Part shown: positions 16,884 through 26,586 of the stretch, one piece after another | How the letters are laid out: each line of letters opens with the position of its first letter | Numbering within the stretch: the stretch's first letter is position 1 | Source of the DNA: Massilia agri | Lineage (GTDB): Bacteria > Pseudomonadota > Gammaproteobacteria > Burkholderiales > Burkholderiaceae_D | Direction: 5' to 3' | NCBI RefSeq assembly: GCF_024753255.1 | Contig: NZ_JANUHA010000003.1 | Location: 62,001 to 126,000 of the forward strand | DNA length: 64,000 bases | Program-made: the position numbers and the translations under genes | The notes under the pieces: generated by a model | Database searches by the model: none | The model's input: only the letters and a program-made list of their open reading frames with translations | Told to the model about the DNA's origin: nothing

Positions 16884-18410
16884 ATGCGTCCCTCCATCGT
16901 CCGCGCACTGGCCTGCGCCGCCCTCCTCGCCGCCCTCCTCGCCGCCCTCCCGCTTCAGGCGCAAGAGCTCGATCCCAACCGTTGTCTCTACATCAACGTC
17001 GCCAGCGTCCCGGTCCACTACACCGGCCCTTCGCTGGTCCTGACCATGGACGGTTCGATCAACGGCACGCCGGCCCAGCTGCTGGTCGACACCGGCGCCA
17101 GCGACACGGCGCTCACCCGCACCGGCACCGAGCCGCGCGGCATGTCCTTGTGGGCGACCGGCGCGAGCAGCGTCGGCATCGGCGGCTACAGCCGGGTCTA
17201 CCGTACGCGCTACAAGGAGTTCCGCGCCGGCCCGGCCTCGTCCACCTCGGGCGAGCTGCGGGTCCTGCACGATTTCGGCACCCCGCCCTCCTTCGACGGC
17301 CTGGTCGGCGCGCCCTTCCTGCTGCAGAGCGACTTCGAGATGTCGCTCGCCGAGAAGGAAGTCCGTTTCTTCCGCCCACGCAACTGCAGCGACAAATTCC
17401 TGGCCTACTGGGACCCGGATGCCGTCGTGATTCCTTTCGAAGCGAACTGGTCCCGCAGTCCCAATCCGCAATTCACCGTCCTGCTCAACGGCAAGAAGCT
17501 CACCGCCGTCATCGACAGCGGCGCCAGCACCACCTCCGTCACGCTCGGCGCCGCCAAGCGGGCCGGCCTGAAGCTCGATGCGCCCGGTGTCGAGCGGGCC
17601 GGCGAGACCGTCGGCCTCGGCGACACCCGGGTGGCGCGCTGGACGACCGTGTTCGACACCCTGCAGATCGGCGCCGAACGCATCAGCAATGCGGAGGTGG
17701 CCGTCATCGACACCGATCTGCGCGACGTCGACCTGCTGCTGGGGGCCGACTTCCTGCGTGCGCACCGGGTACTGTTCGCGATGAGCCAGCGCAAGCTCTA
17801 CATCAGCTACGTCGGCGGCGCGCCGCTGGGCCAGCGCCGCACGATCGAGCCCTGGATGCAGAAGGAAGCCGAGGCCGGCAATACCGACGCCCAGATGATG
17901 CTGTGGTCGATGTACCGCAGCGGCCGCGGCGTGCCGCGCGACCCGGTCCAGGCCCAGGCCTGGTTCGAGCGCGCCGCCGCCGCCGGCAACCCGCAAGCGA
18001 ACGTCATGATCGGGCGCCGCATGATGGACAGCGCCAACTATGAAGAAGCGGCGCGGCGCCTGCGCGTGGGCCTGCGCGGCCTGCCGGGCGACCGCATCGC
18101 CTCCCTGTGGCTCTACCTCACCCGCCTGCGCCTGGGCGAAGGTGATGCCGCGCGCGCCGATCTGGAAAAAGCCTTCGCGCGCGACGACAACGACCAGTGG
18201 CCCAAACCGGTCGCCCGTTACCTCCTTGGCAAGCGCAGCATGGAAGACGTGCTGGAGGATGCCCGCGACGACCGCTCGCGCGCGAATCGCCAGGTCTGCA
18301 TGGCCAAGACCATGATCGCCGAATACCACGCTGCCCTGGGCGAGGCGGACAAGTCGAAGGCGCTGCTGGCCCAGCGGCCCGAGTGCGGGCCGCCGCCGAA
18401 GGCGGGCTGA
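16884..18410 (+). CDS. Single-chain two-lobe retropepsin-like aspartic protease with Sel1-like repeats (paralogue 1)
   Basis: A 508-residue exported protein. After the signal peptide (cleavage near LPLQAQ) come two retropepsin-like lobes, each with its own active-site motif: LLVDTGASDT (D69) and AVIDSGASTT (D211). Each lobe later shows the hydrophobic-hydrophobic-Gly element (FDGLVGAPFL; DLLLGADFLR). The C-terminal 160 residues carry Sel1/TPR-like helices (AEAGNTDAQMML, AAAAGNPQANVMIG). Two catalytic Asp residues 142 apart in one chain recall pepsins; typical bacterial retropepsins have one lobe and dimerise. A close paralogue lies at 19007. I start at MRPSIVRA since the upstream extension spoils the signal peptide. 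Substrate unknown. Confidence 0.82.
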   Translation: MRPSIVRALACAALLAALLAALPLQAQELDPNRCLYINVASVPVHYTGPSLVLTMDGSINGTPAQLLVDTGASDTALTRTGTEPRGMSLWATGASSVGIGGYSRVYRTRYKEFRAGPASSTSGELRVLHDFGTPPSFDGLVGAPFLLQSDFEMSLAEKEVRFFRPRNCSDKFLAYWDPDAVVIPFEANWSRSPNPQFTVLLNGKKLTAVIDSGASTTSVTLGAAKRAGLKLDAPGVERAGETVGLGDTRVARWTTVFDTLQIGAERISNAEVAVIDTDLRDVDLLLGADFLRAHRVLFAMSQRKLYISYVGGAPLGQRRTIEPWMQKEAEAGNTDAQMMLWSMYRSGRGVPRDPVQAQAWFERAAAAGNPQANVMIGRRMMDSANYEEAARRLRVGLRGLPGDRIASLWLYLTRLRLGEGDAARADLEKAFARDDNDQWPKPVARYLLGKRSMEDVLEDARDDRSRANRQVCMAKTMIAEYHAALGEADKSKALLAQRPECGPPPKAG

Positions 18411-18426
18411 GGCCACCCGAGCAGGC

Positions 18427-18467
18427 AAAGGCAGGACGCGCTAGAATGCCGGCTTCCTGCCTTTTTT
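18427..18467 (+). terminator. Terminator after aspartic protease paralogue 1, overlapping the next gene's promoter region
   Basis: AAAGGCAGGA (18427-18436) pairs perfectly with TCCTGCCTTT (18455-18464) and a T run follows. The 18-base loop contains TAGAAT (18442-18447), which fits a sigma-70 -10 element for the DUF1841 gene that starts at 18481. The arrangement suggests a terminator and the next promoter share the same bases. Confidence 0.6.
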
Positions 18468-18480
18468 ACCCTCCCCAGCC

Positions 18481-18909
18481 ATGTTCACACCGTCCTCGCA
18501 CGACGTGCGCCGCTTTTTCTGCGACGCCCTGCGCAAGCAGCGCAATGGAGAGATCCTGACGCCGATGGATGCCATCGCCGCCGACTGGATCGTCCAGCAC
18601 CCCGAATACCACGCCGAACTGGAAGACGTGGAAGCGGCGATCGCGCGCGACTACTCGGTCGAAGGCGGCAAGCCGAACCCCTTCCTGCACCTGTCGATGC
18701 ACCTGTCGATCGCCGAGCAGGTCTCGATCGACCAGCCGCGCGGCATCAAGGCCGCCCACGACCTGCTTGTCGCCCGGCGCGGCGAGCACGAGGCGCACCA
18801 CGAGATCATGGAATGCCTCGGCGAGATGATCTGGGCCTCGCAGCGCAATGGCGTGCCGCCGGATACCGAGGCGTATATCGAGTGCGTGCGCCAGCGAGCC
18901 AGTCGTTAG
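18481..18909 (+). CDS. DUF1841-family protein
   Basis: A 142-residue soluble protein with a His-rich, mostly helical middle (HLSMHLSIAEQ, EHEAHHEIMECLGEMIW). It resembles the DUF1841 family of beta- and gammaproteobacteria, for which no function is known. The two HLSMHL and EAHHEIMEC segments could bind a metal, which is my inference only. It sits between the two aspartic protease paralogues, probably as a separate transcription unit. Confidence 0.75.
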   Translation: MFTPSSHDVRRFFCDALRKQRNGEILTPMDAIAADWIVQHPEYHAELEDVEAAIARDYSVEGGKPNPFLHLSMHLSIAEQVSIDQPRGIKAAHDLLVARRGEHEAHHEIMECLGEMIWASQRNGVPPDTEAYIECVRQRASR

Positions 18910-18923
18910 GCTTGCGTTTGTTC

Positions 18924-18953
18924 CGGTTCGCAACACTTGATGTGGTCGAACCG
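18924..18953 (+). terminator. Weak terminator-like hairpin after the DUF1841 gene
   Basis: CGGTTCG (18924-18930) and CGAACCG (18947-18953) are perfectly complementary with a 16-base loop and are followed by TATTTAT. The stem is short and the tail weak, so termination is uncertain. Confidence 0.35.
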
Positions 18954-18970
18954 TATTTATGCATATAACA

Positions 18971-19000
18971 TTGCCTGGAAAGAAACTTTCCTCGTAGTAT
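18971..19000 (+). promoter_or_regulatory. Promoter of paralogue 2 with inverted repeat in the spacer; possible leaderless start
   Basis: TTGCCT (18971-18976), 18 bases, then TAGTAT (18995-19000). The expected transcription start, about seven bases after the -10, coincides with the ATG at 19007, and no ribosome-binding site is visible, so the mRNA may be leaderless. The spacer holds a perfect inverted repeat GGAAAG-aaa-CTTTCC (18977-18991), a good candidate operator. Confidence 0.45.
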
Positions 19001-19006
19001 TTATGC

Positions 19007-20542
19007 ATGAACCCGACCCGCCCCCACCCTCTCGTGCGCCTGCTGCTGGGCGCTGCCTGCGTCCTCGCGTCGCTGACCGTGGCTGCCGCCGAAAGCCAAT
19101 GCAAGTACACACCGATCGGCAAGCTGCCGCTGCGGTATAGCGGCCCCGGCCTGGAAATCACCACCGAGGGGACCATCAACGGCCTGCCGGCGGAGCTGCT
19201 GGTCGATACCGGCGCGTCCCAGACCTACCTGACGCGCACCGGCACCGAGCGGCGCAACATCCGGCTCTACGCGACCGGCAGGCGCTCGTCCGGCATCGGC
19301 GGCACCTCGCCGATCTATGCGTCGATCGTCAACGAATTCATCGTCGGGCCGGTGCGCGCCGGCCGCAGCAACATGCCGGTGCTCGGCAGCATGGGCGACA
19401 CGCCGATCTACGACGGCATCCTCGGCTCGCCCTTCCTGTTCCAGACCGACGTCGAGATCTCGCTGGCGGCCAAGCACCTGATCTTCTTCGTTCCCGAAAA
19501 ATGCGGCAGCACCTGGCTCGGCTACTGGGGCAAGGACGTGCAGTCGGTGCCGATGCGGATGCACGGCGGCGAGCACCACCGCAATCCCAAGTTCTTCGTG
19601 CGCATCAACGGCAAGGAACTGGAAGCCATGATCGACACCGGCGCCACGACCAGTTCCATCACCAGCGACGCCGCGCGGCGCGCCGGCATCTCGCTCGACG
19701 GGCCGGACGCCGAGCGCGGCAGGGGCATCATCGGGGTCGGCAGCCACACCGCCTCGAACTGGTATGTCACGGTCAAGACCTTCCAGATCGGCGAAGAAAC
19801 CGTCCAGAACGCCAGGATGTCGGTGGAAGACTCCGGCCTGAACATGGCCGATGTGCTGCTCGGCGCCGACTTCGTGCGCGCCCACCGCCTGCTGTTCGCC
19901 ATGAGCCAGAACAAGCTCTACTTCTCTTATGTGGGCGGCGAGCCCTTCGGCCAGCGGCGCACGCTCGAGCCCTGGGTCGTGGCCGAGGCGGAAGGCGGCA
20001 ATGCCGATGCCCAGTATGCGCTGGCCCGCTCGCTCTACAGCGGTGAAAACGGCGAGCAGGACAAGGAACGCGGCGCCGAATGGCTGGAAAAAGCCGCCAA
20101 GGGCGGCAGTCCCTACGCCAACCTGTACACCGGACGCCGGCTGCTGGTGCAGCGCGACTATGCCGGCGCCGCGACGCGCTTGCGCAGCGCCCTCGACAGG
20201 CTGCCGGCCGAACGCCACGGCGCCGTCTGGCTCTACCTGGCGCGCGTACGTGCCGGCCAGGCGGACCTGGCGAAATCGGAACTGGCTACGATCTTCGCGC
20301 GCACCCAGAACGACGAGTGGCCGAAGCCGATCGGCGAGTTCTACCTCGGTAAACTTAGTGCCGAAAAACTGCTGGCAGAAGCGGACGAAGGCGATGGCAA
20401 GGAGCGCCGCTGCGAAGCGCTGGCCGCGATGGGCGACTTCCACCGCGCCCACGCCCAGCCCGACCAGGAAAAGGCCATCGACGCCCAGATCAAGGCCAGC
20501 TGCACCACGCCCGATCTGACCTACACGAAGCTGGGCGGCTGA
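19007..20542 (+). CDS. Single-chain two-lobe retropepsin-like aspartic protease with Sel1-like repeats (paralogue 2)
   Basis: A 511-residue paralogue of the product of 16884-18410. The signal peptide ends near SLTVAAA. Catalytic motifs are LLVDTGASQT (D67) and AMIDTGATTS (D210), each followed by a Gly-containing strand (YDGILGSPFL; DVLLGADFVR). The C-terminal part has Sel1/TPR-like repeats (AEGGNADAQYALARSLYSGE, AAKGGSPYANLYTG). The closing stretch of lobe 2, FAMSQNKLYFSYVGGEPFG, is nearly the same in both paralogues. Transcribed separately from paralogue 1. Function unknown; protein processing in the periplasm is the simplest inference. Confidence 0.82.
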   Translation: MNPTRPHPLVRLLLGAACVLASLTVAAAESQCKYTPIGKLPLRYSGPGLEITTEGTINGLPAELLVDTGASQTYLTRTGTERRNIRLYATGRRSSGIGGTSPIYASIVNEFIVGPVRAGRSNMPVLGSMGDTPIYDGILGSPFLFQTDVEISLAAKHLIFFVPEKCGSTWLGYWGKDVQSVPMRMHGGEHHRNPKFFVRINGKELEAMIDTGATTSSITSDAARRAGISLDGPDAERGRGIIGVGSHTASNWYVTVKTFQIGEETVQNARMSVEDSGLNMADVLLGADFVRAHRLLFAMSQNKLYFSYVGGEPFGQRRTLEPWVVAEAEGGNADAQYALARSLYSGENGEQDKERGAEWLEKAAKGGSPYANLYTGRRLLVQRDYAGAATRLRSALDRLPAERHGAVWLYLARVRAGQADLAKSELATIFARTQNDEWPKPIGEFYLGKLSAEKLLAEADEGDGKERRCEALAAMGDFHRAHAQPDQEKAIDAQIKASCTTPDLTYTKLGG

Positions 20543-20543
20543 T

Positions 20544-22019
20544 TCAGGGCGCGCCGGCCGCGAGCTGCTCGCGGTCGACCTGCCTGCCGCCGACCCACAG
20601 CGTGACGATGCTGTCCCAGGCCTTCACGCTCACCAAAGGCGACTCCTTCAGGAGCAGCAGGTTGGCGTTCTTGCCCGCCTCGATGGTGCCGACCCGGTCC
20701 TGGACGCCGAAGGCGCGCGCATTGTTGATGGTGGCGGCGCGCAGGACCTGGGCCGGGGTCAATCCGGCATCCACCAGGTGCTGCATCTCGAGGTAGCCGT
20801 TCAGTCCCGGCAGGTTGCCGTAGGTCGGCGAGGACGGGGTATCGGTGGCGAACAGGATGTTCGCATCGCGCGCGGCGAGATAGGCCACCACCTGGCGCAG
20901 GCGCCGCAGCGGCTCCTTCCCGGATTCCAGCATCTCTTCGTCGCTGTGCCCCTCGGCCAGCTCCTTGCCGAACCACTTGCCGCTTGGGGTTTCATACCAG
21001 TCCGCCAGCGCCTTGGGCACCACCTTGCGCACGCCGGGGTGGCGCAGGTAGCCCTTGTCGAAATAGGCCTCCAGGCCGACCAGCACCCGCATGGTCGGCT
21101 GGTAGCCGGTGTGCTGCACCACGACGCGGTCGAGCAGCGCGCGGATCTCGCCGGGCAGCTCCGCGCCGGCCTTCAGGCCGCCCCAGTGCCACATGCCGTG
21201 CGCCAGCACGTCGGCCCCGCCGTCCACCGCGAAACGCTGGCCCTCGAAGGAGTTCGCATGGGTGACCAGGGCCAGCTTGTTGGCGCTGGCGGCGGCGCGC
21301 ACTTCGGCGAACAGTTCCGGGCTCCACACCGGCAGGTTGCGCTCGGCGCCGAAGCCGCGCTCGAAGTGGGTCTTCACACAGGATGCCCCTGCCGCCTTGA
21401 CGCGCGCCACGCCGGCCTGCGGCGTATGGTCTTCCGGCCGATCGCCGGGAGGGATCGGCGTCGGCTTGCTCGGGTCGACGACGTAGTTCGGGAAGAGCGC
21501 GAAGCGGTTGGCCCTGGAGATGAAGGACATCGGATAGCCGTTGGCGATGGGCAGAGGCTGACCGCAATGGACGACCTCCGGGTGCAGGGGCGCGGCGCGG
21601 AAGCGTTCGATCACCTTCTCGTCGGCCACCGCCAGGTCGACCACGGTGGTGTAGCCGTAGTAGAGGAAGGAGCGCGGCAGCTGGCGCTGGTAGCTTTCCG
21701 CGAGCTGGGGCTCTTCCTTGGCCTGCTCGATGCTCATGCCAGGCACCGCGTGCAGGTGGACGTGGGAGTCGATCAGGCCGGGCGTGAGGTAATAGCCCTT
21801 GCCGTCGATACGGCGGGCGCCCGCCGGCATGCGCGCTTTTGAACCGCGGTGGACGGCGGCGATGCGGCCATCCTTGACGAGCACACTGCCCGGCTCGATG
21901 CGGTCCAGCTTTTCGGGCGAGACCAGCTTGACGTTGGTGATCCAGACCGCCTCGGCGGCGGCATCGGAAACCTGCAGTGCGGACGCCAGCACGGCAATGG
22001 AGAGAACAGCGAACTTCAT
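20544..22019 (-). CDS. Exported amidohydrolase-family metal-dependent hydrolase
   Basis: A 491-residue protein with a signal peptide (MKFAVLSIAVLASALQ... to AAAEA). It has the amidohydrolase composite fold: N-terminal beta sandwich, metal motif HxH in TPGLIDSHVHLHAVPG, His residues in LVTHANSFEG and LAHGMWHWGG, and the metal Asp in LFATDTPSSP. The C-terminal VGTIEAGKNANLLLLK is typical of imidazolonepropionase-like and prolidase-like members. Substrate cannot be told from context. It ends one base from the convergent aspartic protease gene. Confidence 0.85.
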   Translation of the reverse strand: MKFAVLSIAVLASALQVSDAAAEAVWITNVKLVSPEKLDRIEPGSVLVKDGRIAAVHRGSKARMPAGARRIDGKGYYLTPGLIDSHVHLHAVPGMSIEQAKEEPQLAESYQRQLPRSFLYYGYTTVVDLAVADEKVIERFRAAPLHPEVVHCGQPLPIANGYPMSFISRANRFALFPNYVVDPSKPTPIPPGDRPEDHTPQAGVARVKAAGASCVKTHFERGFGAERNLPVWSPELFAEVRAAASANKLALVTHANSFEGQRFAVDGGADVLAHGMWHWGGLKAGAELPGEIRALLDRVVVQHTGYQPTMRVLVGLEAYFDKGYLRHPGVRKVVPKALADWYETPSGKWFGKELAEGHSDEEMLESGKEPLRRLRQVVAYLAARDANILFATDTPSSPTYGNLPGLNGYLEMQHLVDAGLTPAQVLRAATINNARAFGVQDRVGTIEAGKNANLLLLKESPLVSVKAWDSIVTLWVGGRQVDREQLAAGAP

Positions 22020-22107
22020 GCGACGACTCCTATCGATTCGTTGAAACGGAGCCTGGAGTCTGGCCCGAGACAGGGGGGCAAGCGTCGCAAATCATGATTC
22101 GGGACCT

Positions 22108-23235
22108 CTAGGCCCCTGCCGGCGCCCCTTCTTCTCCCCTTCCCTGGCGCCGGTATTCACCCGGCGTGATCCCGGTATGCGCCTTGAATACCCGGTTCAG
22201 GGCGCTCTTGCTGTTGAAGCCCGAGTCCATGGCCAGGTCGAGGATCGTGTGCCCGGCCCGGGCCGGGTCACGTAGCGCCTCCTTGAGCGCTACCACCCGG
22301 TAGCCGTTCAGGTAGTCCTGGAAGTTGACCCCACAGGCGCCGTTGATCAGCTGCGACAGCTCGTGCGCGCTCAATGCCAGGCGCTCGGCCAGTTCTTCCA
22401 GTTTCAGCTCGCCGTTTCGCCAGGGCTGCTCGTTCTTCATGCAGGCTTCCAGGCGAACCAGGAAGGCGCCGCGCTCGCTGTCCGGCAGCAGGCGGTCGCC
22501 GTAGCGCGGCTTCGGCTCGGGTGCAGGCTCGGGGACCGGTGGCCGGTAGCCCAGCGGCTGGCGGATCGCCAGGTAGGCGGTCGCATACAGGAAGTACAGG
22601 AGCACCAGGGCGCCCACCACGTCGGCGGACACGGGCAGCACGAATTCGAGCGCCAGGGCCAGCATGCTGAGCAGGCCGCCGACCAGCCAGATCCCGAGCA
22701 GGCGGCGCAGTCCCGGCGCCAGCGGGTTTCCGTCCGCCCCCTTGAGCAATCGATAACAGCCGCGCAGGTAGGCCAGGAAGATCAGCAGCTTGGCGATGGC
22801 CGCCAGGCCCGCATACCAGGGCGGGCCGTCCAGGCTTCGCATCCAGGCCAGCTTGGCGCTCGCAGGCTGCAAATAAAAAGGCAGCAGCGCCAGCGTCACC
22901 AGCACAAAGGGCAGGAAGTGCAGCCATGCGCGCCGGCCCAGCGGCCGGTCATGCAGGATGCGGGAGAGGTAGAGATACAGCAGCGGCCCGGTCGCGAAGC
23001 CCAGGGGCAGGACCGCCAGCGCGCTGTGCGGCCAGGCCGGGTACAGGCCGGCGATGCCCAGCCAGGCGTGCCCCACCACGGCCACGCACAAGAGCATCAG
23101 GGCGGCGAGCAGGCCGTTGGCCGCGCGTACCTCCGGCCGGCGTGTGCCGAGCAGGGCCAGCACGGCGGCAAGGAAAAGGCCCTGGCCGATGGCCAGCAGG
23201 AAGAGTCCGGACAGGATGGTCGTCAACACGTGCAC
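22108..23235 (-). CDS. Membrane-anchored AraC-family transcriptional regulator
   Basis: A 375-residue protein with about seven hydrophobic segments in residues 1-225 and an AraC/XylS double helix-turn-helix at the C-terminus (LKLEELAERLALSAHELSQL; GHTILDLAMDSGFNSKSAL; HTGITPGEYRRQ). Such 7TM-AraC proteins are thought to sense envelope or extracellular signals and bind DNA from the membrane. A basic, Pro-rich linker separates the two halves. Targets are unknown; the adjacent SulP and amidohydrolase genes on the same strand are candidates by position only. Confidence 0.85.
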   Translation of the reverse strand: MHVLTTILSGLFLLAIGQGLFLAAVLALLGTRRPEVRAANGLLAALMLLCVAVVGHAWLGIAGLYPAWPHSALAVLPLGFATGPLLYLYLSRILHDRPLGRRAWLHFLPFVLVTLALLPFYLQPASAKLAWMRSLDGPPWYAGLAAIAKLLIFLAYLRGCYRLLKGADGNPLAPGLRRLLGIWLVGGLLSMLALALEFVLPVSADVVGALVLLYFLYATAYLAIRQPLGYRPPVPEPAPEPKPRYGDRLLPDSERGAFLVRLEACMKNEQPWRNGELKLEELAERLALSAHELSQLINGACGVNFQDYLNGYRVVALKEALRDPARAGHTILDLAMDSGFNSKSALNRVFKAHTGITPGEYRRQGRGEEGAPAGA

Positions 23236-23269
23236 GCTACGAATCGCTCATCCGGCCATTCTGCCCGAA

Positions 23270-24766
23270 TCAGGCGAGCTTGTCGTCGGCGACGTGGTAG
23301 CGCGGATCTTCGGGCAGGTTCACTTCGATCATGTCGCGGGCGCGCTCGAGCAGCTCGCGGCAGTCCGGGCTCAGGTGGCGCAGGTGCAGGCGCTTGCCCG
23401 CGGCGCGGTAGCGTTCGGCCAGGGCGTCGATGGCCTGGATCGCCGAATGGTCGGCCACGCGGGCGCGCAAGAATTCGATCACCACGTCCTGGGGGTCTTC
23501 TTTTGGCGTGAACAGGGCCTGGAAGCCGCTCACCGAGGCGAAGAACAAGGTGCCTTCCAGCTCGTAGACCTTCCAGCCCTGCGCATCGATGCTGGTGGCG
23601 ACGCGGATCTGCTTGGCGTGCTGCCAGGCGAACACCAGCGCCGAGACGATCACGCCCACCAGCACCGCCACCGCCAGGTCGAAAGCGAGGGTGATGCCGG
23701 CCACCAGCACGATCACCAGGGCATCCGCCCGCGGCACCTTGCCGAACAGGCGGAAAGTGCCCCATTCGAAGGTCTTCTCGCACACCACGAACATCACGCC
23801 GATCAGGGCCGCCAGCGGGATCTGCTCGATCCAACTGGAGCCGACCAGGATGAAGGAGAGCAGGAACAGCGCGGCGACGATGCCCGACAGGCGCCCGGTG
23901 CCGCCGCTGTTCACGTTGATCATGCTCTGGCCGATCAGGGCGCAGCCGCCCATGCCGCCGAAGAAGCCGGTGACGACGTTGGCCGCGCCCAGCGCCAGGC
24001 ATTCGCGGTTCGGCTGTCCGCGGGTGTCCGTGATCTCGTCGATCAGGGTCAAGGTCAGCAGCGACTCGATCAGGCCGACGCTGGCCAGTACCAGCGCATA
24101 AGGGAAGACGATGCGCAGGGTCTCCAGGTTCCACGGCACCTCGGGCACCGCGAAACTCGGCAGGCCGCCGGCGATCGAGCCGAGGTCGCCCACGGTCTTG
24201 GTGTCGATGCCCAGCAGCGCGCAGCCGGCGGTGGCGAGCAGGATGCCGACCAGGGTCGCCGGGACCGCCTTCGTGATGCGCGGCGTGAGGTAGATGACGG
24301 CCATGGTCGCGGCCACCACCGCCAGCATGGTGAACAATTCGGCGCCGGCCATCCACTGGCCACCCGTCTTGAAGTGGCCGAACTGGGCAACGAAGATCAC
24401 CAGCGCCAGGCCGTTGACGAAACCGAGCATCACCGGATGCGGCACCATGCGGATGAATTTGCCGAGCCGGAACAGCGCGAACAGCAGCTGCAGCACGCCC
24501 ATCAGCACCACGGCCGCAAACAGGTACTGCGCGCCGTGCTGCACCACCAGCGCCGTCATCACCACCGCCAGCGAGCCGGCCGCGGCCGAGATCATGCCGG
24601 GACGGCCGCCGAAGCTCGAGGTGACGAGCGCGACCAGCACGGCGGCATACAGGCCGGTGAGCGGCGAGACCTGGGCGACCAGGGCGAAGGCGATGGCTTC
24701 AGGGACCAGGGCCAGGGCGACGGTCAGGCCGCTGAGCAGGTTGGTCTTGATATGGGATGGGGACAT
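23270..24766 (-). CDS. SulP-family anion transporter with C-terminal STAS domain
   Basis: A 498-residue inner-membrane transporter. The SulP core spans about residues 1-390 with the signature region [20 protein letters not shown] and many hydrophobic segments, and the last 100 residues form a STAS domain ([20 protein letters not shown]). SulP proteins move sulfate, bicarbonate or related anions, usually with sodium or protons. I start at MSPSHIKTN: an earlier TTG has a purine-rich site, but that sequence is the arm of the upstream terminator. No carbonic anhydrase or sulfur gene is nearby to define the anion. Confidence 0.88.
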   Translation of the reverse strand: MSPSHIKTNLLSGLTVALALVPEAIAFALVAQVSPLTGLYAAVLVALVTSSFGGRPGMISAAAGSLAVVMTALVVQHGAQYLFAAVVLMGVLQLLFALFRLGKFIRMVPHPVMLGFVNGLALVIFVAQFGHFKTGGQWMAGAELFTMLAVVAATMAVIYLTPRITKAVPATLVGILLATAGCALLGIDTKTVGDLGSIAGGLPSFAVPEVPWNLETLRIVFPYALVLASVGLIESLLTLTLIDEITDTRGQPNRECLALGAANVVTGFFGGMGGCALIGQSMINVNSGGTGRLSGIVAALFLLSFILVGSSWIEQIPLAALIGVMFVVCEKTFEWGTFRLFGKVPRADALVIVLVAGITLAFDLAVAVLVGVIVSALVFAWQHAKQIRVATSIDAQGWKVYELEGTLFFASVSGFQALFTPKEDPQDVVIEFLRARVADHSAIQAIDALAERYRAAGKRLHLRHLSPDCRELLERARDMIEVNLPEDPRYHVADDKLA

Positions 24767-24783
24767 AAGCGGTAGCAAGGACG

Positions 24784-24822
24784 AAAACAAAATCCCCCTG
24801 CCGGCTGACCGGTCAGGGGGAT
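24784..24822 (-). terminator. Rho-independent terminator after the cytochrome c pair
   Basis: On the minus strand ATCCCCCTG (plus 24814-24822) pairs with CAGGGGGAT (plus 24792-24800), with inner CCGG arms, followed by TTTGTTTT. It lies about 45 bases beyond the cytochrome c stop and before the SulP gene. Confidence 0.75.
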
Positions 24823-24866
24823 CGTCAGTTTACCAGCTTGGCGCCGGCAACCGTGTCTTTACATGC

Positions 24867-25205
24867 TTATTTGCTGACCACGAGGTTCGACGGCAGGCTG
24901 GCCAGGTAGGCGCCGATGTCCGCCATGTCCTGGTTCGACAGCGGCTGCACCTGCCCCGCCATGATCGGATTGGTGCGGCCATTCGCGCCGGCGCCGCGTT
25001 TATAGGCGCGCAGGGCGTGGGCCAGGTAGTCGGCGTGCTGGCCGGCCAGTTTCGGGTAGCTCGGGTCGATCGGCTTGTTGTAGTCCGCGCCGTGGCAGGA
25101 TGCGCAGTTGTACTTCTTGGCCAACGCTTCGCCCTTCGAGACGTCGGCGGCCGATGCGGCGAACGGGAGGGCGCAGGCGAGCAGCGCAATAGCGAATTTC
25201 TTCAT
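24867..25205 (-). CDS. Periplasmic class I cytochrome c, monoheme
   Basis: A 112-residue protein with a signal peptide (MKKFAIALLACALPFAASA), one heme site CASCH and a distal Met candidate in PIMAGQVQPL, followed by the C-terminal helix DMADIGAYLASL. The fold matches small cytochrome c4/c5-like class I proteins. It follows a similar gene by 10 bp, so the two form an operon and may act as one electron carrier unit. The redox partner is not encoded nearby. Confidence 0.88.
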   Translation of the reverse strand: MKKFAIALLACALPFAASAADVSKGEALAKKYNCASCHGADYNKPIDPSYPKLAGQHADYLAHALRAYKRGAGANGRTNPIMAGQVQPLSNQDMADIGAYLASLPSNLVVSK

Positions 25206-25215
25206 TGTCGGGTCC

Positions 25216-25554
25216 TCAGCGCTTCACGGTGGCGGGAGTCTGCTGCGCGTAATACGCGGCGACGTCGGCGATGTCCTGGTCGCTCAGGCTGACGGCGATG
25301 CCGCGCATCGACGGATGCTTGCGGTCGCCCTTCTTGTAGGCGTGCAGTGCGGATTCGATGTACTTGGCAGACTGGCCGCCGATCATCGGAACGCGGTAGA
25401 CCTCGGGGAAGGCCGCCTTGTAGCCCGGGATGCCGTGGCAGCCGATGCACATTTCGATCTTGCTGGGTGCTGCCTTGGGATTGCCGACAACTTCCGCCGC
25501 GGCGGCGGTATTGGCCAACGCGGCCAGTACCAGTAGTGCTAAAGATTTTTTCAT
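25216..25554 (-). CDS. Periplasmic class I cytochrome c, monoheme
   Basis: A 112-residue protein, the same length as its downstream neighbour but well diverged. Signal peptide MKKSLALLVLAALANTAAAA, heme motif CIGCH, and Met candidates in VPMIGG and PSMRG, then SDQDIADVAAYYAQ. It is the first gene of the two-cytochrome operon and is divergent from the MoxR-type ATPase gene across 177 bp. Together the pair resembles a cytochrome c4 split into two polypeptides, which is an inference from arrangement. Confidence 0.87.
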   Translation of the reverse strand: MKKSLALLVLAALANTAAAAEVVGNPKAAPSKIEMCIGCHGIPGYKAAFPEVYRVPMIGGQSAKYIESALHAYKKGDRKHPSMRGIAVSLSDQDIADVAAYYAQQTPATVKR

Positions 25555-25731
25555 GGGTGTGGCTCGTTAGTTGTAATTCGAATACCGCAAACGCACAAAA
25601 AGTTAGCAAATGGACTACCAACCTGCCGATTCTATCTGAAGAGTTGACACCAGTCTACAAACGCACGCGGCCTGTTGACGCTCCGGTTCTGGCATATACT
25701 CCCCTTCATTTCACTTCGATCCAGAACGCCC

Positions 25732-26582
<851 letters not shown>

Positions 26583-26586
<4 letters not shown>

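Noticed and set aside
19001-20452. Long minus-strand open frame opposite aspartic protease paralogue 2
   Set aside because: Its translation is rich in Arg, Ala, Gly and His without domains, and it exactly opposes a gene with clear active-site motifs.
24767-24790. TTG start for the SulP gene with a GGGGGA site before it
   Set aside because: The purine-rich site is the arm of the upstream cytochrome c terminator, and the ATG at 24766 matches the usual SulP N-terminus.
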